NCBI GenBank assembly: GCA_000467715.1
Contig: AJFK01000752.1
Location: 1-64,000 of the forward strand
Reading direction: 5' to 3'
DNA length: 64,000 nt
From: Hysterium pulicare CBS 123377
Taxonomy: Eukaryota; Ascomycota; Dothideomycetes; Hysteriales; Hysteriaceae
Under the pieces are notes generated by a model. It was not told the origin of the DNA. It ran no database searches and saw only the letters and a list, made by a program, of their open reading frames with translations. Positions 10,891-21,772 of the stretch are shown one piece after another. Made by a program: the position numbers and the translations under genes. Within the stretch, counting starts at the first letter, position 1. Every line of letters starts with the position of its first letter.

Positions 10891-12616
10891 ATGGAGTTTC
10901 GAAGTTACATATCTAGACATTTTCTACCTTTCGGACTTGTAGTGTCCTTGATTATCTCAATCATGGAATTATCATGGCCGATAATCTTGGATTCCTTCTC
11001 CAGTCCTGTCCTTTGGACTGTCTTTGTCCTGGTCTTATGGCTGAGCCTCTCCCGCGCCCGCTCGTCTGTTCAAGCCCCTCGTCGCGGCATTGACCCAGGC
11101 CTCTTCATGTTCAAATCATGGCCTGCTCGGATGTACTTTCTAGCCAGGGGATATCGCATTGTATATGAGGCATATCGCGAAGTCGGACCTATCGTCCTGT
11201 GAAGATGTCTACCAGCTGATTAGGATTCTACAGGCCAAGCACACCACGTATCTTCTACAAACGATGTCAACAGACCGGATTATCTTACCGCCAAAGTTTT
11301 TGCCAGAACTTCGCCTGCTTCCCGCATCAAAGCTAAATGCTTCTGCCGCGTTAGTGGCTACAACCCTAGGGCACCATAATGGAGTTGATATTGTCCTGAA
11401 AGACCGTCAAACAAATGATGTCTGCAGAGTGCACCTGACAAAAAGTCTGCCGGCCATACTACCAGTTGTTGCAGCCGAGTTAGAGGTTACGTTGTCAGAG
11501 CATCTGAAGGCTTGCACTGCTGATGATTACAAGCCGTATAACGCCAAAGATCTGGTATCGTCCCTAAACGTTGTGACTACTTCACTTGTATTTGCTGGGC
11601 GCAACCTTTCTCGCAATAGCGATTGGCATAATACCATCACTGCGTATGAAAATGCTGTACTGGGCATAACTGTTAGCCTCCTTCCATTCCCTGAAGTTCT
11701 GCGCCCGATTGTTAAACCTTTCCTCCCTCATACCCGCCGATTAAGGAAGATCCATGAAACGGCCGGCTCTCTTCTCTTTTCAACCAACTTTGCTAGAGCA
11801 GAGAAACTCGGTATTCCTACTATTCTAAAACACTTTTTGGCCACTTCGAAATCCGTCCATCACGAAGAAATTGTCGCGAAGTTCCTTATACTGTCTGCAA
11901 CTGCTGTAAGCCATCAATGTAGCTCATAACAGTATCTGTATTAATTCATCTGAAGTTAAACACTATGCCTCTCGCCACTACTCAAGTACTCTACGATCTA
12001 TGCGCAATGCCTAGCTACATTGACAGCCTTCGGCGTGAGGTTAAAGCCGCCCTTTCTGAAAACCAAGGGCAGTGGAACTTGAGCTCCTTAAAAGCAATGA
12101 AACGACTTGATAGCTTCTTAAAGGAGTCTCAGCGTATGAATCCTCCAAGTCTCCGTAAGTAGTGGAATCCAGCTTCGGAAGCCTGACTCACCAAGCGCAG
12201 TTGCCTTCGATAGGATTGTGATGTCTCCCATTACTTTATCCGACGGAACAACCCTTTCCCCGGGACAATTTATTAGCATGCCCGCTGCTCCCATGGCTGG
12301 GGATCCCGAGTATTTTGAAAGTCCGTTGGAATTCGATGGCAATAGATTCTACAGAGCTAGTGATGAAGAGAATGAACGGTCTGACAACCAATTTGCGGGA
12401 ATTGAGCCTCACAACATACATTGGGGTAATGGTAGATTCACTTGTCCTGGCCGTTGGTACGCAAGTGCGATCATGAAACTCTATGTGGCATCTATCCTCT
12501 TGAAATATGACATTACTTTTCCAGAAGGGCAGACTGATAGGCCAGAAAACATATGTCTGGACGATGAAATTGTCCCTAACGCGAGGCAGAATATCATGTT
12601 TAGGCTGAGGAAGTAG
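10891..12616 (+). CDS. Cytochrome P450 monooxygenase (terpene cluster, first P450)
   Basis: Four exons are proposed: 10891-11181, 11234-11905, 11956-12154 and 12201-12616, giving 525 residues, normal for a microsomal fungal P450. Two hydrophobic segments lie at residues 13-53. The ExxR helix is KESQR, the PERF-like segment is DGNRF and the heme loop is WGNGRFTCPGR with Cys near residue 469. The block RIILPPKFLPELRLLP resembles the ent-kaurene-oxidase-like group of fungal P450s. Introns 2 and 3 have good donors (GTAAGC, GTAAGT). Intron 1 was placed by homology and has a poor donor (GTCGGA), with acceptor CTACAG at 11233. It is followed by an SDR and a terpene cyclase, so it most likely oxidises the terpene product. 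The substrate is inference. Confidence 0.8.
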
Positions 12617-12964
12617 GCATTTACAACAGAACTACAATTAGATTTTAGGCTAGACTGTATGAATCCCTAGATGCAAAAGATTGCAAAATTGAATATAAAT
12701 CAGGTTCCTCTATGAGCCACTTCAGAGACACGCTGACACTGTGGATGACTTCATAGTTCAACGCCTCATCCTCGGACCCTCATACCGGCATCTGCCAGAT
12801 ATAATCTGGTATGGCCCTTTGTACGCTCCGAGATTCAGTTCCTTCCTGACTGGGATAACTTTCTGCCCCTAACCTACTGTTGTAGACCCGTGCATAAAAA
12901 CGATTGTCCTATCGGCATTAACTAAATCAGCCCATACCCATTCAGAGCTTTCTTGGCCTGAAAC
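12617..12964. other. Convergent 3' region
   Basis: This is the space between the 3' ends of the P450 (plus strand) and the SDR (minus strand). No gene is seen. Confidence 0.5.
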
Positions 12965-13953
12965 TCAATTGTAGGCATCAAGATGCTCCTCGGTCCAGGC
13001 CCATAACTCTTTGCGAAGCTTCTCGTCGCTTGAGTGCTTGGTGTCTGCAATTGATTTGCCCACAGGCTCGTAAACCCCACCCGACTGTATGCCTGACTCC
13101 TTTGTTGCTGTTGCAGCCCAGCAAATGTTGTACGTCCCTTCCTCCAGAGATATTTCTTGCCCGAACGTTGCCAGCTTCACAAACATCCTATCCCCAAAGG
13201 GCAAATCATTGACAAGACCCGTAAAGATGACTCCCGGATGAAGACTGAGAGTCGTAATTTTTGGGTAGAGATTTGCCAATTGCTTTCCTTGAAGGACCAT
13301 TGCAAGTTTGCTCTGGCCATATCTGGTCCACTTCGCTCCAATTCCCAAATTGTCTTGGGTCGTTTTGAGCTCCCTGAACACAATGCCTTCTTTTGGGGGC
13401 ATCTTGAATCCATTCGAAGACACAAGTACTATTCTAGCATCACCATGCTCGGTTGAGGTACGTTCCAACGTCGGTATGAGAAGCTTGATGAAGAGTGCAT
13501 GCGCGAGATAGTTGATGCCGAATTGAATCTCATAACCGTCCTTCGTTAAGCCAGGGGGTGGGCCCATAACGCCTGCATTACAGATTAGGGCATCAAGTTG
13601 GCTAGAAGCAGCGAGAAATCTCTTTGCTGTAGTGTGGACGGACGCAAGAGAGGATTGGTCGCACTGGAGGAAAGTGAACTTGGTGGTGGGGCTCATTGTT
13701 TTCGCTTCCCGGATGACAGCCTCGGCCCTTTCTTCGTTTCGACCCGTCAAGAAAACGTGGTCGGGAGTATGCTTGGTAAGTGTCATGATCGTTTGTTTTC
13801 CTAGTCCAGAGGTGCCTTTTGGGTGGTTAGTAGTTATGTCCATAGCGCCGAATCTCCTGTTTTGATAGTGAACAAACCTCCAGTAATGAAGATAACTTTT
13901 CCAGCAAGGTTCGGAATGTCATTATCGGGATTATACGTCGTCTTCAAGCCCAT
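12965..13953 (-). CDS. Short-chain dehydrogenase/reductase
   Basis: Two exons, 13953-13878 and 13815-12965, give 308 residues. The downstream ATG at 13843 lies inside the intron and would lose the first part of the nucleotide-binding motif. Splicing GTTTGT..AAAG restores ITGGTSGLG (TGxxxGxG, about residues 24-31). Other SDR marks follow: CNAGVMG, a serine in VSSNG, and the catalytic YGQSK near residue 191. It resembles the retinol dehydrogenase/WW-domain oxidoreductase-like branch that uses NADP(H). It sits between a P450 and a terpene cyclase, so oxidation of a terpene alcohol or reduction of a ketone is the natural guess. The family is certain; the substrate is inferred. Confidence 0.85.
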
Positions 13954-14547
13954 CGTGCACGAATTATGATGAAATTTGAGTACGGGTATTAGTAGTAGTC
14001 GAATGTTGTGGGAACTGGAATGCTTCCGACCTCCCTAGGCGACTGGCATTATTATATACCTCCACAACTGCTCTACTACGCCATGTCATTAAAACCGCAA
14101 ATCGACCGAAGGCAGCAACTGTAACCTGATTGGACGGAAAAAATGTGGATACCCAGGGGTTGTATGCAAATGCCGATGATCAGCTCAAGGAACCCCAGGC
14201 TTATACCATATTCGATCTGCTGATCAAGTCAAGCCTTATAAAACTCTCCATCTCTTACTGATAACGGTTTGGTAAACCTAATGAAACTCGTTTTAGTCTA
14301 GTGTAAAAGTGACACTAGGAGCATGCTATATGATTACGTGCATAGGAGCTGCAGGCTCGTCGTCTGGCTGAATCACCCCACATCGAGCTTCAAATTTAGC
14401 CCCCTTACTTCTTCATGTCTCGTTCCTTCACCTCAAATGAAATAGTTGGCTCCGGCTGATAAAAGACACTTAAGTTCGATTGCTTCAACGCTATATACTC
14501 TCCGAACCCTAGCTTAAGAGCGCAAAAGCTATCCTTCGACCTTCGAA
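13954..14547. other. Promoter of the SDR and 3' region of the terpene cyclase
   Basis: No gene is seen. The left part is the upstream region of the SDR and the right part the 3' flank of the cyclase gene, both on the minus strand. Confidence 0.45.
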
Positions 14548-15942
14548 TTATAAAGTCAAGGTGACCTCTCGAACTGTTAGACTCGTCCCGAGCTTATACC
14601 TAGACGAAACCAGTCTGAATATTTATGTGTTAGTATCGAGCTCTTTTCTCTTCGGAGCAGAGAAACATACGTCCAGTTCAAGTTTCCAGTACATTCATAC
14701 ATGCATGCGTCAAGAAACCATCGTACACTTTCCTCAGCCTTCTCATCTCCAGCCGCCTTAGCTGCGAGGTCCTGCTTAGCTATGTAGAACCGCTTTGTGG
14801 AAGCTTTCAACATCTTGAAGCCGAGTTCCATTGCGCTTTGTGCACTGCACTTATTTGCTGCGCAAGCAAGTGGAATAAAGCTGTCGATGGAATCGAGTGC
14901 CTGATGGCGTCAATCAAAGCGTACTGGTGCAGATGAGGAAGACTCACGACTTCTTTCTTCAAAGACATCATATCGTTACTCCTGGTTGGCGGTCAGACAT
15001 GTTAAGTATAGAATTCGGCGCATTTTCTTACAGCGCGATGAGAACGTTTGTTTCATCCCAAATTCGTTTCATAGCATCACAACTCTTAATGTGTGTGGGT
15101 AGATGTGACTTGGCTGCAAATCTTCCTGGAATTAGTAGAGCTTCTTTTGCCTTAGTAATTAAAGACTTACTCCATCAAGGCTAAACACATGCCCACACCC
15201 CCTGAGCCCATGCGACATTCCCAATATTCAGCAACTGTTTGAAGTGCGCCGCTCAATCTCGTCTCTTGTTCCCTTTCTGACATCTCGATGTAATATTTGA
15301 ACTGATCAAAGAATAGCATTCGTTGTTCTAGTCGTCATTAGTTGTGTTCCACTACTTTTCACCCTCATCGCTCCCATGAAAGACCTACCAAGATTGTAAT
15401 CCTCGACTAGCGCATCACTTACTTCTTTGAATCGATTAATCAAAGGTCGATCCGATCTCTTAGTACTTCCATCGTCGTTCAAACTCAACGAACACTTGAT
15501 AAACTCAACAGTCTCCGCCCGAAACTCTTGCGCTGCCTCAAAGTTTTCGTTGAAGTCTCCAGTGATTTCGTCAATCTCATCGTCCCAAGCAAACAACCAA
15601 ATTGAAAAAAGAACAAGAATCTTGAGCTCTCGATGTCCAGCATAGGGCCAAGTCATCGCACCGAAGAGGGTCAGATCGCATTTTTTCAAGGCTGCGAGTT
15701 TAACGGGGTTGGTTATCATACTGGCAACCAGGAACGGAATATAATTAGATGATGAATAGCGTTCATATTCTGGATGTGGGAGCTTACGCTTCGAGTTGTG
15801 AGTTCGTGTATGCAATGAGACTCTCATAATGTGGGTTTACTCCCTCGGGCCATCCTTTGTGAAGTAAATCCTTGAGATCGGGAATAGTTATTTGCTGGCC
15901 TTTGAGGGATGCAAGAAGTTCTGAGCGCGGGTTGGGAGTCAT
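14548..15942 (-). CDS. Class I terpene cyclase (sesquiterpene-synthase-like)
   Basis: This gene must be assembled from seven exons on the minus strand: 15942-15788, 15720-15389, 15327-15171, 15121-15032, 14981-14948, 14900-14671 and 14614-14548. They give 354 residues in one frame. It carries the metal-binding motif DDEID (about residues 98-102), the NSE motif NDMMSLKKE (about 247-255) and a C-terminal RY pair (about 338-339), the full active-site set of fungal class I cyclases. Length and motif spacing fit sesquiterpene synthases acting on farnesyl diphosphate, although monoterpene or other products cannot be excluded. Each intron has a GT donor and AG acceptor; a three-base alternative acceptor exists for exon 5 at 14978. 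Flanking P450s and an SDR support a terpene pathway. No prenyl diphosphate synthase is visible nearby. Confidence 0.88.
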
Positions 15943-16650
15943 GATGTTATCTCTTGTGGATGAGAACTGACAGAGTAAAGTCTAGGAGGAAGGTGATACC
16001 GTATCTAGGAATTGGATTGTAGAAAGGACGAGCTGATATGAGCAGGACACTTTGTCTACCATCCTCCTTTTTATATTCATCACGCCTCCAGTGCTCAATA
16101 TCCGGCTCGGTCATCCATCTTCACGCCCCGCCAATCAGCCGATCCCATAACCAGTCCACTCCGTAAGCTTTAAGAGCACTGGCATTTCATGACCAAGCAC
16201 CCGTTGAACTGTCAGGCTAATTTCCCAGTTGGCTCTGTCCAAGTCCATCATACGCCACATTATGCATGTGTGATCTTACTCAACTCCTCCTCTTCCTTGA
16301 ACATGATATTGATAAAGCTCAACTACGCATCAGCCGTGATTATTCTCAAAGCTCCCATTTACCCTCTACCCGGAGTAGACCCGAGCGAGAAGAATTTGGC
16401 CTCATTGCCCCTTGCTTTCTAAGTTCAATCGAGATTCCTTGCCTTTAGGCCGTAGCATTCTCCAATTCTAGCCTCTCGATGTAGACTAAACTTTAGTGGG
16501 ATGTTTCTGGGTATGCACTTCTCTCTTTTCTTCCACTTCTTATTCCCGGAGAAAGAATGCTTGAAGTGCGATAACGCCAAAGTGGCTTCATTCTAGAGCA
16601 ACTATGGGAACAAGCAACTATTAAATGTTTACTTAGATGTCAAAGTAATT

Positions 16651-16725
16651 TCGTCCCACAAAGAGAGATGCTCGGGATTGGTCAAGTTTCCGAAGCGAGA
16701 TCGTCCTACAAAGGGAGATGCTCGG
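16651..16725. repeat. Imperfect 25-bp direct repeat, period 50
   Basis: Two copies at 16651-16675 and 16701-16725 read TCGTCCYACAAAGRGAGA followed by TGCTCGG and differ at two positions. They are flanked by the inverted 9-mers AAATGTTTA near 16624 and TAAACATTT near 16734. This could be the remains of a small non-autonomous element or a promoter element. Confidence 0.45.
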
Positions 16726-17026
16726 TGTATTTGACTAAACATTTACTATTACGGCACAACTCTAAGAAAGGTACACCGGGATGAGATTCGTTTAGTATGC
16801 TAGTTGTTTCGGCCTTTTCGAGTTATGTTCCGCAATTAAATCTAATATCCAACTACGTTGCACCCAAAATGTAAATGGCCTTTCAGAACCGCTATCCATC
16901 GGGAAATCTAACAGCGGCTCACGCAGTAGTAATGAAGTTTTTCATGATTGCACAATCAGATAGCAAGATCAGTGCACTAGATTCAATTACATACGTCTCT
17001 TTTACGGTTAGAGCTACATTAGAGTT

Positions 17027-17063
17027 AACACCATTCAGTAACGTTAACGGATTTAATGGTGTT
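17027..17063. repeat. Short inverted repeat (hairpin)
   Basis: AACACCATT (17027-17035) and AATGGTGTT (17055-17063) are perfect 9-bp inverted copies around a 19-base loop that itself contains GTTAAC. It lies in a non-coding stretch and its function is unknown. Confidence 0.35.
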
Positions 17064-17272
17064 GATGGACAAGGGTCTAACGGCGTTTGCCATACACCAT
17101 TCGTTGCCCCGGTCACTCTACTGTAGTGCACGTTGAGCCATCCAAGTCTACACCGCGCCCTTCGCAAATTAGGTGGTACGGAGTCGCAAGGCATATCGGA
17201 ACTGGGAGGACTCGGTACCACGTCTGGAAATCATCGATCAGATTTGGCTCCACATTCGGCAACTTTCCGGAT

Positions 17273-17700
17273 TCAACATTTACGAGCATGGCAAAATACT
17301 ATAATTAGAGCGGAAAACTGAAGGACCACCATGTGGCGCACCTTGCTGCCATATGATACACCAATCCCTACTCTAAAATGGCAGATTGATCGAAAGTACG
17401 CCCTATGGCTGGCCTGCGGTGCGATACGGACGTGCGTATCGGTGAACCAGATTCCTGGGTGGAACTCCGGGTTACAGACTTGGATCGTCGTATAAAGCTC
17501 TGAAAAAGACATAGGGTGGGGTTTGGCGCTTGGTACTCTGTACTCATAGGATCGTATGCTTTCAAGTAAGCCTCCAATATATGCAGCCCTGTTGCTTCGT
17601 CAGCCTCTTGGCGCAGGTCCTCTGCAAGGCGGCCAACCAATAAGCTCTTATTAAGCAGAGAAATGTCGATCTGCTGACATGCGGTGTAGCGGGCAACCTT
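17273..17700 (-). pseudogene. Unrecognised gene remnant inside the terpene cluster
   Basis: Minus-strand sequence from about 17700 to 17520 reads as convincing protein (for example LLNKSLLVGRLAEDLRQE, then ILEAYLKAYDPMSTEYQ). A short gap with an intron-like boundary follows, and a second frame reads VCNPEFHPGIWFTDTHVRI up to about 17350. No full start or end could be found, so it looks like a fragment of a once longer gene. I do not recognise the family. It lies between the cyclase and the second P450 and could be a lost cluster enzyme or a chance neighbour. Confidence 0.35.
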
Positions 17701-17933
17701 ACAGCTCTATCTTGCGAGACTATAGTCCCAATTCTACATGTGGTGGCAATATCTTGGGGTCATCAACTTATAATTCATGTGCACCAATCATCTACCTCTA
17801 TGATTACTAGTTACTTACTTGAATATTTACTTGAACGAGAAAGCCTTGAAGGATTTCGGAACTTGTGAATTTAGAACCCGGACAGCTTTTTTCGAGACTT
17901 AACAGCACTTCACTGTTCCAAGACAATTGAGCT

Positions 17934-19744
17934 ATGGCCAGCGGTTATATCATAGGAGCAGCAGTGAGTGCTGCTACGGCGGTATGGAACCCTGTGAACT
18001 CGCAAAACTTTTCCCTAGATCTTAACCTCACGTCATTCCAGTACCTACTCTACGTCCTCTGGACCGCAGTTCACAACATCACATTCCATCCTCTCGCGAA
18101 GTTCCCTGGCCCAAACCTACGCGGTGCCTTCTATTTCCCATCACACTGGAGCATCTTGACCGGAAACAACATTCTGGCTCTTAGGGCGCTTCATGATGAG
18201 TATGGAGACATTGTTCGCGTTTCTCCGGACGAAGTGTCGTTCATCACTGCGCAGGCGTGGAAAGGTACTCTCATTCGCAATGCCCCCCACTGTCATGGGT
18301 TTCTATCAATAACGGTGTGGCGCAGATATCAATGACTATCAAGGGGGAAGGAAACAAATGCCAAAGGATCCCACGTTCAGAGCCGGGCTGCCAGGTGTGG
18401 CAAATATCATGGGTATTCTCACACCTACCAAAGATACCCGCATAATCAACGTCAAAGCGAACTGAAAACATGATTAGATGCCAATGACACAGATCACGCT
18501 CGAATCAGACGTGTCTTAAGTCACGGATTTTCCGAATCCGCCCTCCGCGACCAAGAACCCATAATCTCCAAATACCTGCATCTGCTCATCGAAAAGCTAC
18601 ACGAGCAAGTTCAAGGTCCGGCTCAAGGAAAAGTAGATCTTTTGGCCTGGCTTAATTTCACTACTTTTGATATCATTGGAGATCTTTGCCTTGGCGAGTC
18701 CTTCGACGCTCTCGACACGAAGCAGTATCATTTCTGGATGAGCAATGTTTTGAAGTACATCAAGATGGCGACGTTTCTTTCGGTGTTGAAGCAATATCCT
18801 TGGCTTTGGACAGTAGTTGACCTCATGATGAGACTGGTGCCAAGTTTGGCGAAAGCGCAATCGGAACATTATGCTTACACGGAGAAAAAGACCGAACGAA
18901 GATTGAATAGAGAAACGGAGCGTGACGATATGATGAGGTAAGATTTGAAAAAATCTTGCACGATGACCGCGATTGACTGACAACTAATTAGTTTCGTTCT
19001 CCGCTTCAATGATCAAAAAGGCCTCTCCAAGCCCGAGATCATGGCCTCAACTGGGATTATCATCCTAGCAGGAAGTGAGTCGGTCGGATCGTCTTTGAGC
19101 GCTCTTACTTTTTATCTACTGAAGAACCCTTCCATGATGGATCGCGTTACTTCGGAAGTCCGAAGTACATTTAAAAAGGCCGACGAGCTTACCTTCTCTA
19201 ATTTGACGGCTCAGAAGCTCCCTTACCTCCATGCTTGTCTTGAGGAAGCGATGCGAATGCATCCCGCAGCCACGAGTCCTCTTCCAAGACTATCGAGTGA
19301 GAAAGGTCATATCGTGGATGGTCACTTTATACCACCGAATGTGAGTTCTGCTTCGCAAGAAACATATTGAACATGACCCTACTAACAAGTATACCACAGA
19401 CAAAAATCACTATTTACCAAGGCGTAGCGTTCGCATCCGAGGTCAATTTCAAAAACGCGCATACTTTCGATCCGGAGAGGTGGCTTGGGAGCAGCGCCAT
19501 CTATGCCGCCGACAACAAAGACGTCTTTCAACCGTTCTCCGTGGGCCCGAGGAATTGTCTTGGGAAGAATCTCGCCTACCTCGAGATGCACTCTATCATG
19601 GCCCATCTACTTTGGAACTTCGATCTTGAGCTTTGCGATGAAGCTGTCGAGTGGAATAGACAGAAAGTATTTACTGTGTGGCAGAAGCCGCCTCTGATGG
19701 TTAGGCTTATGGCGAGGAAAGATCGCCATGGTCTGCAACTCTGA
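17934..19744 (+). CDS. Cytochrome P450 monooxygenase (terpene cluster, second P450)
   Basis: Exons proposed: 17934-18264, 18326-18433, 18478-18937, 18992-19340 and 19400-19744, 530 residues. The N terminus has a hydrophobic stretch followed by the proline hinge FHPLAKFPGP. The I-helix is LAGSESVGS, with Ser in place of the usual Thr pair. ExxR is EEAMRMHP, PERF-like is FDPERW, and the heme loop is FSVGPRNCLGK with Cys near residue 469. It resembles the fungal benzoate-hydroxylase/isotrichodermin-type P450s often found in terpene clusters. The second intron is odd: protein similarity puts its start at 18434, where the bases are AT, not GT. A GT at 18413 keeps the frame but drops seven residues. 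The gene may therefore be mis-spliced or have a damaged donor. Confidence 0.75.
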
Positions 19745-21772
19745 CTCGTTTGAGGTCAAAGATGCTGAAATATATTGTGCCCAAATTGATGGAAGGGGGA
19801 GAGAAGGAAGAAGACTAAAAGGGTTTGAAGTAAGGTACTCGGTAGGTAGCAAATAGTGCCGGCCCGTCTCCAGCTGGCCCCACGTTTAGCCACGTGGAAC
19901 TAGTTCATCTGCTGGACACGTGCTCAAGAAAGAAACTGGGGGAAGTTGCTTGTACATTTTTACCCTTGTTCCTACGTACGTTTACTTTAATGAAGTGGAA
20001 AATTATAATAGCTGGCTTTGTCTACATCTAAGTTCTCTTGAATAACTTTTGCCGGTCGACAGCCTCGTCAAAGTAACTGTTTTTTTCGAACCAATACTTT
20101 AGGAGCTATACAGTCCCCATGACCGTGATCCCTTGTAGTGGACGTAGTGGTAGACGATCCTTAATCATCCATCGTGCTGGGCCAACAAAGGCTGGAGGAG
20201 CTCGATATCAAAATACGCGGTGCCAAGCGCTGCAAAAGGCTCGATGTCTTAGACTTCTCCAGAGAGATCTAGGGTTCTTCAGCAACATTCATCATAGCGT
20301 AGAGGGATCTATGCCGGGATCAGGGCGAGTGAGTTTCATCGCAGCTATGAAATCGTCACCTAGGTGAAAGAAATTGTTGTTGAGGCCGGTCTCTCCTTCG
20401 TCCATATTGAGAATAGAGCGCCAAAGCTGTCATGACTTCCGTTGTTTTGCGGATCTCGCAGCGGACGTGACCGCAAGTGGCCTTTGCATCCTTTTCTCTG
20501 CATCCTCATATGATATGATCAAAGGGGACTCCTTCGCATCGGTAAAAAAGTAGTATCTAGGCTGTTGGGAGTTGGTCAACTCCAGATCGATAATCCTAGT
20601 TCCATGGGGTCGGGGCCGCAACGTTCTCCGGTATTTCCTTATATGATCTATGCGATCAAATGAGATACTCCCAGAATCCAGGCCACGGCGGTTGTATTTG
20701 GTAAACACCCCTTTAAGGCGGTAAAGGTTCGATAAAATGCGTACGGTCTGACATATAGGCCCTGAAGGGCAAGTGTGATGATCGGTAGGGCTGAAGCTTG
20801 AAAGTCGTGCAACCAAGATAGGACCGAGATACACGCATTCTTGCAACAACCCTACGAAACTGATCCTGTCGCGTTCTTTATTGGATCATTGTCCAAGCTT
20901 GATATGCCATTTTCTGTTATATGTTCCACATGACCAAAGCTGTCGAATTACCCGCTGTAATTTCCCGAGCATATCTACTTGCACGCAGGCTCGGACCAAA
21001 TCGGAATGAAAAAGAGGAATGGTTCAATTGACAGACGCTAAACAGCGGGACTATGTATGTGGCATGTCCACGACTCGAGTTATCAGATGCGGGTCTAACG
21101 TGAACGTAAATTAGTGGATATCGGAGCGAGTCCGAAGAGGTAGGCCGGAAAAATTTGCTATTTACTTAATGGTATCTGGTCCATTAATGTTGGATCCTAC
21201 TACTGGGCACACTAAGACCTACCTATGGCATTAGTAAGTACTGCAGTTGTACCATGGAGAAAGTTGTCACGACGGAAGACATCTCAGGCTGAACAGCGTG
21301 AGTTTTGACATTGAGCAACGAATGCCAAGAGCCGGAGTGCCGGTAATTTGAGCCCATGGTGTGGTGCAGGTTGCGTGCACAGGAATGTACAACGAGCGCA
21401 GGGGGATGGTATGCGGGTGATGATGTGTGTGGATGTGGAGGTATTCCGGGAGGGTGATGATGAAGTGGCCGGAGCGATGTCGGAGATCGAAATTATCAGA
21501 TTGATAAAACAACTGCCAAGCCCCCACGCTAAGGCACTCAAACGCGTTGATCTCCGATCAACAACATTTCAGTAGCATCTCCAGTAGCATCTCCCCCATC
21601 ATCACATAGCAAGGATGCAAGCGACTATGCACAATGACGTTCATTCTCCAAATTTGATTTAATGCTACGCCTTCTCCTACTCCCACTTCCCTTCACATCC
21701 TTGGATTCGCCAACATCAAGCCCTCCTCCTTCCCGTCCTCGTTGGATAATGCCTCAACGATCTCGCCAGCTC
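19745..21772. other. Intergenic, 2 kb, no supported gene
   Basis: A minus-strand ORF of 139 residues at 20430-20849 is the longest but has no recognisable family or partner exons. Two exact copies of TTATCAGAT (21080-21088 and 21493-21501) match the iron-GATA consensus also found upstream of the next gene. It separates the terpene cluster from the iron-type gene pair. Confidence 0.4.

Larger units (their letters stand above)
15943..17272. other. Intergenic with short repeats
   Basis: The left end is the cyclase promoter. No gene is seen. A 25-bp imperfect direct repeat (16651-16725) and a small hairpin (17027-17063) are annotated separately. Confidence 0.4.

Noticed and set aside
18434-18477. 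U12-type AT-AC intron in the second P450
   Set aside because: The intron would end in AG and lacks the ATATCC start; a mutated GT donor or use of the GT at 18413 is simpler.
20430-20849. 139-residue minus-strand ORF
   Set aside because: It has no motif, no signal peptide and no supporting context; a chance ORF is as likely.
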